Shown here: positions 46,927 to 54,692 of the stretch, one piece after another
How the letters are laid out: each line of letters begins with the position of its first letter
Numbering within the stretch: position 1 is the first letter of the stretch
Origin: UBA2357 sp041916775
Lineage (GTDB): Bacteria; Pseudomonadota; Gammaproteobacteria; Burkholderiales; Rhodocyclaceae
Length of the DNA stretch: 64,000 bases
Direction: 5' to 3'
Assembly: GCA_041916775.1 (NCBI GenBank)
Contig: JAYRYZ010000008.1
Coordinates: 1-64,000 of the forward strand
Position numbers and translations under genes: made by a program
Notes under the pieces: generated by a model
Databases searched by the model: none
What the model was told of the DNA's origin: nothing
The model's input: the letters and a program-made list of their open reading frames with translations, nothing else

Positions 46927-47844
46927 ATGCGCTACACATTCAAGCTCGATGGCATCCACACCCCGGTCATCACCCCGATGCATGCCGACGGCAGCTTCGA
47001 TCTCGACGCGCTCGCCGACCTCGTGGATGACCTGGTCGCCAAGGGCGTACATGGTTTGATCTCGGGCGGTTCGACCGGCGAGAACTATGCCGAAACCGTC
47101 GAGGAGCGCTTGCAGCTTGCGCGCTTCATCAAGGAAAGGCTCAAGGGTCGCCTGCCGCTCACCGTGGGCACCGGTGCGATGCGTACCCCCGACAGCATCG
47201 CGCTGGCGCAGGGCGCGCGCGAGTTGGGGGCAGACGCCATCCTGCTCGGTTCCCCGCCGTATGCCGTGCCCACCGAGGAAGAGAACGCCGCGAACGCGCT
47301 CGCGATCGCCGGGGCGGCCGATCTGCCGGTCATCCTCTACAACTATCCGGGACGCATGAGCATCACGATGGGCAAGGTCTTCCTCGACCGCGTGTGCCAG
47401 TCCGAGCGCTTCGTCGGCATCAAGGAGAGCTCCGGCGACATCAACCGCCTGCATCTCCTCGCGCTCGACTACCCGCAACTGCAGGTCTCCTGCGGCATGG
47501 ACGATCAGGCGCTGGAGTTCTTCGCCTGGGGCGCGAAGAGCTGGACCTGCGCCGGCTCGAACTTCCTGCCCGAAGAGCATGTGTACCTCTACGAAACCTG
47601 CGTGCTCCGCAACGACTTCGCCAAGGGGCGGCGCATCATGGCCGCGATGATGCCGCTGATGCGGGTGCTGGAGCAGGGCGGAAAGTTCATCCAGTGCGTG
47701 AAGCACGCCACCGAGGCGAGCGGCCTGCGGGCCGGGCCGGTGCGTCCTCCGCTGCAAGGGCTCGGCGACGAAGAGAAGGCTGCGCTCGACGCCGTCGTGC
47801 GCACGCTCAAGACCACGATCGCGGCGATCAGGGCGGAGGGCTGA
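46927..47844 (+). CDS. DHDPS/N-acetylneuraminate lyase family enzyme
   Basis: A 305-residue class I aldolase-fold enzyme. The Schiff-base lysine is in GIKESSGD, the Tyr of YNYPGR lies before it, and SGGSTGENYAETVEER is the N-terminal signature. The ATG at 46927 follows TTGGAGAAGACA. In an operon with an aldehyde dehydrogenase and a FAD amino-acid oxidase, a deaminase or decarboxylating lyase such as the 1-pyrroline-4-hydroxy-2-carboxylate deaminase of hydroxyproline catabolism fits; true DapA function is unlikely. A decayed fragment of a close paralog lies at 51774. Confidence 0.87.
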   Translation: MRYTFKLDGIHTPVITPMHADGSFDLDALADLVDDLVAKGVHGLISGGSTGENYAETVEERLQLARFIKERLKGRLPLTVGTGAMRTPDSIALAQGARELGADAILLGSPPYAVPTEEENAANALAIAGAADLPVILYNYPGRMSITMGKVFLDRVCQSERFVGIKESSGDINRLHLLALDYPQLQVSCGMDDQALEFFAWGAKSWTCAGSNFLPEEHVYLYETCVLRNDFAKGRRIMAAMMPLMRVLEQGGKFIQCVKHATEASGLRAGPVRPPLQGLGDEEKAALDAVVRTLKTTIAAIRAEG

Positions 47845-47847
47845 ACC

Positions 47848-49353
47848 ATGATCTTGCTGAGCAAAGAGGCGTATGAGGCCATCGCTCGGACGCTGGTGCT
47901 GCCCACCCAGGCCTTCATCGACGGGGCGTTTCGCCCGGCACGGTCCGGCAAGACCTTCGCGACGGTGAACCCCGCCACCGGCGGGAAGCTCGCCGACATC
48001 GCGGCCTGCTCCGCGGAGGATGTCGACTTTGCCGTGTCGCGCGCACGCGCGGCTTTCGAGGACGGGCGTTGGTCCAGGCTGGGCCCGGGCGAGCGCAAGG
48101 ACATTCTGTTGCGCCTTTGTGCGCTCATGGCCGAGCACGCCGACGAACTCGCGGTGATGGAGAGCATCGACAGCGGCAAGACTATCCTCGACTGCGTCAC
48201 CATCGACGTGCCCGAGACGATTCACTGCCTGAAGTGGCATGCCGAGTTGATCGACAAGATCTACGACCAGGTCTCGCCCGCGTCCGACGGTCACATCGCA
48301 ATGGTGGTACGCGAGCCGGTGGGTGTGGTCGGCCTGGTGCTGCCGTGGAACTTCCCGCTGCTGATGATGGCGTGGAAGATCGGCCCGGCGCTGGCTTCCG
48401 GCTGCTCGGTGGTGCTGAAGCCCGCGGCCGAGACCTCGCTTACTGCGCTGCGTGTGGCGGAGCTCGCTCATGCGGCCGGTGTGCCTGCGGGTGTGCTCAA
48501 TGTCGTCACCGGCAGCGGTGGTGCGGTGGGCGAACCGTTGGGCCGCCATCCGGATGTCGACATGGTGTCCTTCACCGGCTCCACCGTCACCGGGCGGCGC
48601 TTCCTGCATTACTCGGCCGATTCCAACCTCAAGGAGGTCGTGCTCGAGATGGGCGGCAAGAACCCCTGCATCGTCATGGACGACGCCGAACGGCTCGACG
48701 AAGTCGCCGCGCATGTGGTGAATGGCGCCTTCTGGAACATGGGCGAGAACTGCTCGGCGGCGTCGCGCCTGATCGTGCACAAGGACATCAAGGCGACGTT
48801 GCTCGACAAGGTGATCGCGCTCGCCCGCGAATGGAAGGTGGGCGATCCGCTCGACCCCACGGTGCGCGTCGGCGCGCTGGTGTCGAAGGCGCACTTCGAC
48901 AAGGTCTGCGGCTATATTGCCAAGGCCCACGAAGAGAAGATCCTGTTCGGCGGGGATGCGATCGACGGCGCCTTCGTCGAGCCGACCATCGTCGAGGTGA
49001 GCGGCAATGACGCAGTGCTGGCGCGGGAGGAGATCTTCGGCCCGGTGCTGACGGTGATCACCGTGTCGAGCTTCGAGGAAGCGATCGCGGTTGCGAACGA
49101 CACCGAGTACGGCCTCGCCGCGTCGCTCTTCACGGCCAACGGCAGGCGCGCGCTCCGCGGTGCGCGTGCAATCCGCGCGGGAACGGTGATGGTCAACAGC
49201 TTTGGCGAAGGCGATATCACCACGCCCTTCGGCGGCTACAAGCAATCGGGTTTCGGGGGCCGCGACAACGCCATCCATGCCCATGACCAATACACCCAGC
49301 TCAAGACCATCTGGCTGGATCTCGCGGCGGACGCAGCCACCGTCGCTGCTTGA
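47848..49353 (+). CDS. NAD(P)-dependent aldehyde dehydrogenase (PuuC-like)
   Basis: A 501-residue ALDH. Motifs: LPWNFPLLMMAWKIGPALASG, FTGSTVTGRRFL, the general base Glu in LEMGGKNPCIV, and the catalytic Cys in NMGENCSAASRLIVH. It resembles gamma-Glu-gamma-aminobutyraldehyde and alpha-ketoglutarate-semialdehyde dehydrogenases. It begins four bases after the lyase stop. The semialdehyde made by the lyase is the likely substrate. Confidence 0.92.
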   Translation: MILLSKEAYEAIARTLVLPTQAFIDGAFRPARSGKTFATVNPATGGKLADIAACSAEDVDFAVSRARAAFEDGRWSRLGPGERKDILLRLCALMAEHADELAVMESIDSGKTILDCVTIDVPETIHCLKWHAELIDKIYDQVSPASDGHIAMVVREPVGVVGLVLPWNFPLLMMAWKIGPALASGCSVVLKPAAETSLTALRVAELAHAAGVPAGVLNVVTGSGGAVGEPLGRHPDVDMVSFTGSTVTGRRFLHYSADSNLKEVVLEMGGKNPCIVMDDAERLDEVAAHVVNGAFWNMGENCSAASRLIVHKDIKATLLDKVIALAREWKVGDPLDPTVRVGALVSKAHFDKVCGYIAKAHEEKILFGGDAIDGAFVEPTIVEVSGNDAVLAREEIFGPVLTVITVSSFEEAIAVANDTEYGLAASLFTANGRRALRGARAIRAGTVMVNSFGEGDITTPFGGYKQSGFGGRDNAIHAHDQYTQLKTIWLDLAADAATVAA

Positions 49354-49383
49354 GTGCGGCGCAGCCGGACACGGAGGATCACG

Positions 49384-50727
49384 ATGAAGGACCATATCGC
49401 GAAACGTCTGCCCAGGCATGCCGGCCCGGCGGCCTGGAGCGAGATCCTCGGCCGGCGGGTGCCGACTCCGGCACTCGATCGCGACCTCGTCTGCGATTTC
49501 GTCGTGATCGGCGCCGGCTTCGCCGGCCTGTGCGCGAGCCGCAGGCTGGCACAGCTCAACCCGGGCGCGCGCATCCTGCTGCTCGATGCCGGCGTGATCG
49601 GCGAAGGTGCGGCCGGGCGCAACTCGGGCTTCATGATCGACCTTCCGCACGAGCTCACTTCGTCCGACTACGCCGGCGACAGCGACAGCGCGGACCACAC
49701 CCTGATCGCGCTCAACCGCAAGGCGATCGCGTTCGCGCGCGAGGCGGTTGCGGAGTACGGCATCGACGCGAACCATTTCGACCCGGCGGGCAAGGTCAAC
49801 GGCGCCGCGACCGCGCGCAGCCATGCGCAGAATCTCAGCTACGCCGCGCATCTGAAGAAACTCGGCGAACCCTTCGAGCTGCTCGACGAGGACGCGATGT
49901 TCGCGCTCACAGGAAGCCGCTACTACCGCTCCGGCTTGTTCACCCCCGGTACGGTGATGATCCAGCCCGCAGGCTATGTGCGCGGCCTCGCGGCGGGGCT
50001 CTCCGCCAGGGTCGAGATCCACGAGAACACGCCCGTCACCGGCTTTCAGCGCCGGGGTGCGGCCTGGCAGGTGCGCACCCCGGCGGGTAACATCTCAGCG
50101 GGCAAGGTAGTGCTCGCTAACAATGGCCAGATCGAGAGCTTCGGCTTCAAGCCCGGCCGGTTGATGCACATCTTTCTCTTTGCCTGCATGACCGAGGAGC
50201 TCCCGCGGGACGTGCTGGCCCGCCTGGGGGGGCAGAGCCGCTGGGGCATCACTCCGTCCGACCCGATGGGCACCACCATGCGCCGGATAGACAGTGGCCA
50301 GGGCGGCAACCGCATCGTCACCCGTACCTGCGCCGAGTTTCGGCCGGACATGGAATCCACCGCACACGGCATGCGCCGCGCCAGCGCGGTGATGCGAGCG
50401 AAGTTCGACGCGCGCTTCCCGGAGCTGAAGGCCGTGAAGATGGCCTACACCTGGTCGGGTCATCTTTGCCTGTCGTCCAACGGGGTTTCGGTGACGGGCG
50501 AACTCGAACAGAATCTCTTCGCGGCGTGCTGCCAGAACGGCCTGGGTGCGACCCGCGGCACGCTTACCGGCATCTGCGCAGCGGAACTCGCGAGCGGCGT
50601 GTCGTCGCCGATCACCGCGTACTTCGCCGCGCAGGCCGAGCCGGCACGGCTGCCACCCGCGCCGATCGCCGCGCTGGGTGCCACCGCCGTGCTGCGCTGG
50701 AAGGAGTGGCTGGCGCGGCGGGAGTGA
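49384..50727 (+). CDS. FAD-dependent amino-acid/amine oxidoreductase (DAO/PuuB-like)
   Basis: A 447-residue DAO-fold flavoprotein. The ADP-binding motif is FVVIGAGFAGLCASRRLAQL (about 38-57); GEGAAGRNSGFMIDLPHE follows, as in gamma-glutamylputrescine oxidase and glycine/D-amino-acid oxidases. The C-terminal YTWSGHLCLSSNGVSV and CCQNGLGATRGTLTG match the family. The ATG at 49384 follows CGGAGGATCACG. It probably oxidises an imported N-containing substrate to an imine/aldehyde handled by the lyase and dehydrogenase. Confidence 0.9.
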   Translation: MKDHIAKRLPRHAGPAAWSEILGRRVPTPALDRDLVCDFVVIGAGFAGLCASRRLAQLNPGARILLLDAGVIGEGAAGRNSGFMIDLPHELTSSDYAGDSDSADHTLIALNRKAIAFAREAVAEYGIDANHFDPAGKVNGAATARSHAQNLSYAAHLKKLGEPFELLDEDAMFALTGSRYYRSGLFTPGTVMIQPAGYVRGLAAGLSARVEIHENTPVTGFQRRGAAWQVRTPAGNISAGKVVLANNGQIESFGFKPGRLMHIFLFACMTEELPRDVLARLGGQSRWGITPSDPMGTTMRRIDSGQGGNRIVTRTCAEFRPDMESTAHGMRRASAVMRAKFDARFPELKAVKMAYTWSGHLCLSSNGVSVTGELEQNLFAACCQNGLGATRGTLTGICAAELASGVSSPITAYFAAQAEPARLPPAPIAALGATAVLRWKEWLARRE

Positions 50728-50753
50728 CTTCGATCTGATGTGAGGGTTGGCGA

Positions 50754-51728
50754 ATGGTCTACAGACGGCGTTATCTACCCTCGCTGGGTGCGCTCGCGAC
50801 CTTCGAGGTCGCGGCCAAGCATCTCAGCTTCACGCTGGCCGGCAACGAGCTCAACGTCACCCAGGCGGCGATCAGTCAGCAGATCCGCGGGCTGGAGAAG
50901 GCGCTCGGCGTCGCGCTGTTCGTGCGCGGCCACAACAGTCTCGCACTCACCTCGGCCGGTCAGCAGGTGCTCGCGGCAGTCAGCAGCGGGCTGGACCGGA
51001 TCTGCGCGGTGGTCGACAGCCTCGATCGACCGGCCGACATTCCGCTGATCACCTGCTCCGGCACCAACGCGGCGGTGCAGTGCTGGTTCAAGCCGCAGAT
51101 CGACCGCTTCAGCGCGGCCCATCCCGAGGTGCGTTTCGTTCTCCTCGCGTCTGACGAGGACGACACCTTGCGCAATTTCGACGAGGTGGATGTGTCGCTG
51201 ATCTGCGGCAACGAACGCTGCGATGTCGGCGAAAACCTCTACTTTCTGTTCCAGGAGATCGTCGAGCCGGTGTGCGCCCCGGCATACCTGCACCGCCGCG
51301 GTCCGTTCGCCGAGCCAGCGGAGCTGGTCGATGCCGAGCTGCTGTCGCTACACCGCAAGCACTGGTCCTCCGAGGCGATCGGTTGGTTTCCGGTGACCTG
51401 GAACGACTGGTTTTCCGCCAAGGGCATCCACATGCCGGACAAGCCGCCGGTGCTGGTGAGCAACAGCTATCCGCTGCTGGTGGATGCCGCGCTGGCAGGC
51501 CAGGGTGTCGTCCTCGGCTGGCATCATCTGGTCGGCGCGCACGTGGCGGAAGGTGCGTTGGTCACCCTGTTCGATGCCCCGATGCGGGTGAATCGCGGCT
51601 ACTACCTGAAGGTCAACAAATCCGCGCTCGAGAAACCCCGCATGCAGGATTTCATCCAGTTCCTGCTCACAGCCGCGGCAGAGGTCGAGCGGGGGTTTCC
51701 GCGGGTCGCGAATTCCGCTGCGTCATGA
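50754..51728 (+). CDS. LysR-family regulator of the TRAP operon (GcvA-like)
   Basis: A 324-residue regulator with HTH residues about 8-65 (SFTLAGNELNVTQAAISQQIRGLEKALG) and a GcvA-type effector domain. It is co-directional with the operon, 26 bases after the oxidase stop, so it is either the last gene of the operon or autonomously expressed. It may bind the dyad at 43766-43783. The effector is likely the imported substrate. Confidence 0.88.
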   Translation: MVYRRRYLPSLGALATFEVAAKHLSFTLAGNELNVTQAAISQQIRGLEKALGVALFVRGHNSLALTSAGQQVLAAVSSGLDRICAVVDSLDRPADIPLITCSGTNAAVQCWFKPQIDRFSAAHPEVRFVLLASDEDDTLRNFDEVDVSLICGNERCDVGENLYFLFQEIVEPVCAPAYLHRRGPFAEPAELVDAELLSLHRKHWSSEAIGWFPVTWNDWFSAKGIHMPDKPPVLVSNSYPLLVDAALAGQGVVLGWHHLVGAHVAEGALVTLFDAPMRVNRGYYLKVNKSALEKPRMQDFIQFLLTAAAEVERGFPRVANSAAS

Positions 51729-51773
51729 ATTGATCGAACGTGGCCAGCTGTGAGATCGCCCCTGACAGCCCTT

Positions 51774-51900
51774 GATGGGTGAGAACTCTCTCGGCTGCGT
51801 GTGCCAGTTCGACCGCTTCGTCGGCATCAGGGAGAGTTCCGGTGATCAACCGCCTGCACTTTCTCGCGCTCGACTACCTGCAGCGGAAGGCCTCCTGCGG
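51774..51900 (+). pseudogene. Decayed fragment of the DHDPS-family gene at 46927
   Basis: This stretch matches 47368-47495 of the lyase gene (its residues about 148-190). The central 105 bases are about 87% identical by hand alignment, covering CVCQSERFVGIKESSG and INRLHLLALDY. A two-base deletion after GAGTTCCGG shifts the frame, and no start or full domain is present. The copy lies just after the operon, so a larger duplicated catabolic segment has probably been lost. Confidence 0.75.
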
Positions 51901-51923
51901 ACCAGAGCATCGCGAGCGTCTAC

Positions 51924-51952
51924 TTGATCGTATCGCAATCGAGATACATAAT
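51924..51952 (+). promoter_or_regulatory. Promoter and operator of the RelB/YafQ-type TA module
   Basis: TTGATC (51924-51929) and CATAAT (51947-51952) are 17 bases apart. The 16 bases 51931-51946 between them form an imperfect palindrome (TATC...GATA), positioned for autorepression by the antitoxin-toxin complex. The antitoxin ATG is 22 bases downstream. Confidence 0.6.
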
Positions 51953-51974
51953 TGCCGAGACGGAGGACTCAATC

Positions 51975-52277
51975 ATGACCCGTTCCACGATGCTGCACGT
52001 CCGGGTGGACGACGAAATCAAGACGCAAGCTGCTGAGGCACTGGCAGCCATGGGGCTGTCGGTGTCTGATGCTGTGCGCATCCTGCTCAAGCGGGTGGTG
52101 AACGACCAGGCCTTTCCGCTGGAGTTGAAGGTGCCCAACGCCCAGACCCGCGTCGCGATGGAAGAAGCCCGCGCCATGGCCAAGGCGCGCACCGCCCGCT
52201 TCAAGGCTGCCGACGCCCTGATCGATGACCTCGAGAACGCAAGTTTCGGTGCAAGCCAGAAAGCCCGCCAGCAGTAA
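51975..52277 (+). CDS. RelB/DinJ-family antitoxin
   Basis: A 100-residue antitoxin with an N-terminal ribbon-helix-helix (MLHVRVDDEIKTQAAEAL; GLSVSDAVRILLKRVV) and an acidic/helical tail that would wrap the toxin. The ATG at 51975 follows CGGAGGACTC. Its 3' end overlaps the toxin reading frame. The family neutralises YafQ-type mRNA interferases and represses its own promoter. Confidence 0.9.
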   Translation: MTRSTMLHVRVDDEIKTQAAEALAAMGLSVSDAVRILLKRVVNDQAFPLELKVPNAQTRVAMEEARAMAKARTARFKAADALIDDLENASFGASQKARQQ

Positions 52278-52569
52278 GCGGGTACCCCCGCCCAAGGCGA
52301 GCGACTACACCAAGACTTTCCTCAAGGATTGGGAACGCCTCTCGCGCTCGGGCCGCTACGACCTGAAGCGGCTGAAGGAAGCGATGTTGCTGCTCATCGG
52401 CAACGATGCGCCGCTGGGGCCCGAATGGATGGATCATCCGCTGAAGGGTGCTTGGGCCGATCATCGCGAATGTCATATTGGCGGTGACTTCCTGCTCATT
52501 TACCGTCTGGACGGCAACGCGATCATCTTTGTACGGGCTGGCACGCACTCCGAGTTGTTCGAGGAGTGA
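52225..52569 (+). CDS. YafQ-family mRNA interferase toxin
   Basis: A RelE-superfamily ribosome-dependent endoribonuclease. Catalytic residues match YafQ: His in WMDHPLKG, His in ECHIGGDF with the following Asp, and His-Ser-Glu-Leu-Phe at the C-terminus (GTHSELF). The start is uncertain: ATG 52225 (114 residues) or GTG 52249 (106 residues); both overlap the antitoxin. All active-site residues are present, so the toxin is probably functional. Confidence 0.9.
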   Translation: MTSRTQVSVQARKPASSKRVPPPKASDYTKTFLKDWERLSRSGRYDLKRLKEAMLLLIGNDAPLGPEWMDHPLKGAWADHRECHIGGDFLLIYRLDGNAIIFVRAGTHSELFEE

Positions 52570-52613
52570 TCCGTGGCGATTGACTCACTGCCTACATCTC
52601 AATGAACGCGGGA

Positions 52614-52997
52614 TTAAGTGGCAAAGGGATCGATCACGGTCAATCCTGGAATCCGCTTGAAGTCACTGCTGTTGCGTGTCATCAGCGGTAGTCCCTCCGT
52701 CAGTGCGGTCGCGGCGATGATTGCATCGGGCAGCTTGATCAATAGCATCGAACGCAGCTCGATGGTGCGCTCGACGATAGCCCGGGTGAGGGGTATCTCG
52801 ACGAGCTGGTCGAGCAAGGCGACGGTCGCGCGGCGACTCTCGGAGGTGTGACGATGCCAGCCCAGGATCTCGATCCTGGTCAGCACCGAGAAACGGCCAC
52901 CCATGTAGGTCGCGTGCTCGATACGTTCCAGAACATCGGGCGGAGCAGAGCCGCCAATCAGATAAATGAGCGGGTTCGTGTCGATGATGCAGGACAT
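52614..52997 (-). CDS. PIN-domain toxin (VapC-like)
   Basis: A 127-residue PIN nuclease with the four acidic residues of the active site at D6 (IIDTN), E43 (RIEIL), D91 (KLPDAIIA) and D112 (NSSDF). The ATG shares its A with the stop of the antitoxin gene (TGATG), so expression is coupled. VapC proteins usually cleave tRNA or rRNA. It faces the YafQ module, 44 bases away. Confidence 0.9.
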   Translation of the reverse strand: MSCIIDTNPLIYLIGGSAPPDVLERIEHATYMGGRFSVLTRIEILGWHRHTSESRRATVALLDQLVEIPLTRAIVERTIELRSMLLIKLPDAIIAATALTEGLPLMTRNSSDFKRIPGLTVIDPFAT

Positions 52998-53254
52998 CAG
53001 CTACGACCATTCCACTCACGGTCGCGCATCGCTGCAACTTCGCTGTCTATCTCTTCGGCAGTCATCCGGTGCGGCCAGGCTGCACGCGCCTCGGCGAGTG
53101 CGTGCTTCAGCCGGGCATTTTCCGCAGGTTGCGGTGTTGCCGGTTCGATAGGCGTCGAGCGGGCGACGAGGAACTCGACGAAATCATAGATCTCGGCCTG
53201 CTTGTCCGGTGGCAGGCTTTGCAGGCGCTGTTGAATCAACTCGGCGTAGCCCAT
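52997..53254 (-). CDS. Antitoxin partner of the PIN toxin (DUF2281-like)
   Basis: An 85-residue protein with an N-terminal helical unit MGYAELIQQRLQSLPPDKQAEIYDFVEFL typical of DUF2281/YdaS-like antitoxins, a Pro/Ala linker, and a C-terminal acidic helix that would block the toxin. The ATG follows GAGGAGAG. Gene order antitoxin-toxin with a one-base overlap is the standard layout. Confidence 0.85.
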   Translation of the reverse strand: MGYAELIQQRLQSLPPDKQAEIYDFVEFLVARSTPIEPATPQPAENARLKHALAEARAAWPHRMTAEEIDSEVAAMRDREWNGRS

Positions 53255-53380
53255 GACGCTCTCCTCATCCTGACGTCGGATTAGACATCGTCAACAGCAA
53301 AGCTTCAAGCCTTCCCGACGCCTTCCCGACGCCCAGCCAGTGGGCTCCACCGAGGGTGATGCGCGCTACGGGCGCTCCTG

Positions 53381-54604
53381 TCAGATCACCCCGTCCCGTC
53401 GTAGTGCCTCGATCGCCTCGGCGTCAAGCCCCAGCACGCTGCCCAGCACCGCGTCGGTGTGCTGGCCGAGCATCGGGGGTGGGTCGCGGTATTCCACCGG
53501 GGTGTCGGAGAGGCGCATCGGGTTGGCGACCAGCGCGACCTTGCCGGCTTCCGGGTGGGGCATCTCGACGCGCAGACCGCGTGCCTGCACCTGCGGGTCG
53601 GCAAAGACCTCGGCCAGGTTGTTGATCGGACCGCAGGGCACGGCCAGGGATTCGAGCCGCTGGATCCAGTCGGCGGTGCTGCGCCGGATCGTGAGCTTGT
53701 TGAGGAGCGGGATCAGCGCCGCGCGGTTCTGCACCCGCGCCTTGTTGGTCGCGAAGCGTGGGTCGGCCGAGAGCTCGGGCGCCCCGGCGGCCTCGCAGAA
53801 GCGTGCGAACTGGCCGTCGTTGCCGATCGCCAGGATCATGTAGCCGTCGTCGGTGGGGAAATCCTGGTAGGGCACGATGTTGGGATGGGCGTTGCCGAGC
53901 CGGCCGGGCGAGGTGCCGGTGGTGAGATAGTTCATCGCCTGGTTGGCGAGGCAGGCCACCTGCACGTCGAGCAGGGCGAGGTCGATGTACTGGCCGCGGC
54001 CGGTGGTCTCGCGCGCGATCAGCGCGGCCTGCACCGCGTTGGCGGCATAGAGGCCGGTGAGGATGTCGGTGAGCGCGACGCCGACCTTGATCGGGCCGCC
54101 GCCCGCTTCGCCGTCCGGCCGGCCGGTGAGGCTCATCAGCCCGCCCAGCCCCTGAATGAGGAAGTCGTAGCCGGCGCGCGGCGCGTAGGGGCCGCTCTGG
54201 CCGAAGCCGGTGATGGAGCAATACACCAGGCGCGGGTTGATCGCCGCGAGCGTGGCGTAGTCCAGCCCGTAGCGCTTGAGGCCGCCCTGCTTGAAGTTCT
54301 CGATGACGACGTCGGATTCGCGCGCCAGCGCATGCAGCAGTTCGCGCCCCGCGTCCTGCGTCATGTCCACCGTGATCGAGCGCTTGTTGCGGTTGGCGCA
54401 CAGGAAGTACGACGCCACCGAGGTGTCTTCGCCCGCTTCGTTCTTGAGGAAGGGGGGGCCCCAGCCGCGGGTGTCGTCACCCTCGCCGGGTTTTTCCACC
54501 TTGATGACGTCCGCGCCGAGGTCGGCGAGGATCTGGCTCGCCCACGGGCCCGCGAGGATGCGCGAGAGGTCGAGGACACGGATATGTGAGAGCGCGCCGG
54601 CCAT
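53381..54604 (-). CDS. Class III (CaiB/BaiF) CoA-transferase, probable glutarate CoA-transferase
   Basis: A 407-residue family III CoA-transferase. The catalytic aspartate is expected at D147 in RAGYDFLIQGLGG, with SRILAGPWASQILADLGADVIKVE at the N-terminus. The ATG at 54604 follows GGCGGAGACAACC. It follows the glutaryl-CoA dehydrogenase gene on the same strand with about 90 bases between, so it is inferred to make glutaryl-CoA from glutarate with succinyl-CoA or another donor, as the human C7orf10 relative does. Confidence 0.88.
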   Translation of the reverse strand: MAGALSHIRVLDLSRILAGPWASQILADLGADVIKVEKPGEGDDTRGWGPPFLKNEAGEDTSVASYFLCANRNKRSITVDMTQDAGRELLHALARESDVVIENFKQGGLKRYGLDYATLAAINPRLVYCSITGFGQSGPYAPRAGYDFLIQGLGGLMSLTGRPDGEAGGGPIKVGVALTDILTGLYAANAVQAALIARETTGRGQYIDLALLDVQVACLANQAMNYLTTGTSPGRLGNAHPNIVPYQDFPTDDGYMILAIGNDGQFARFCEAAGAPELSADPRFATNKARVQNRAALIPLLNKLTIRRSTADWIQRLESLAVPCGPINNLAEVFADPQVQARGLRVEMPHPEAGKVALVANPMRLSDTPVEYRDPPPMLGQHTDAVLGSVLGLDAEAIEALRRDGVI

Positions 54605-54692
54605 GCGGTTGTCTCCGCCAACGGAAAGGGGTGGGTCAAAAAGGGGCCGGACCTTCGCGGCATGCCGCAACGGTCCGGCTGAGGGGAGGGAA

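Noticed and set aside
46903..50022. A 1039-residue open frame on the minus strand across the lyase, dehydrogenase and oxidase genes
   Set aside because: It is antisense to three genes with clear family motifs. Its composition (rich in His, Arg, Gly) is typical of high-GC antisense frames, with no domain.
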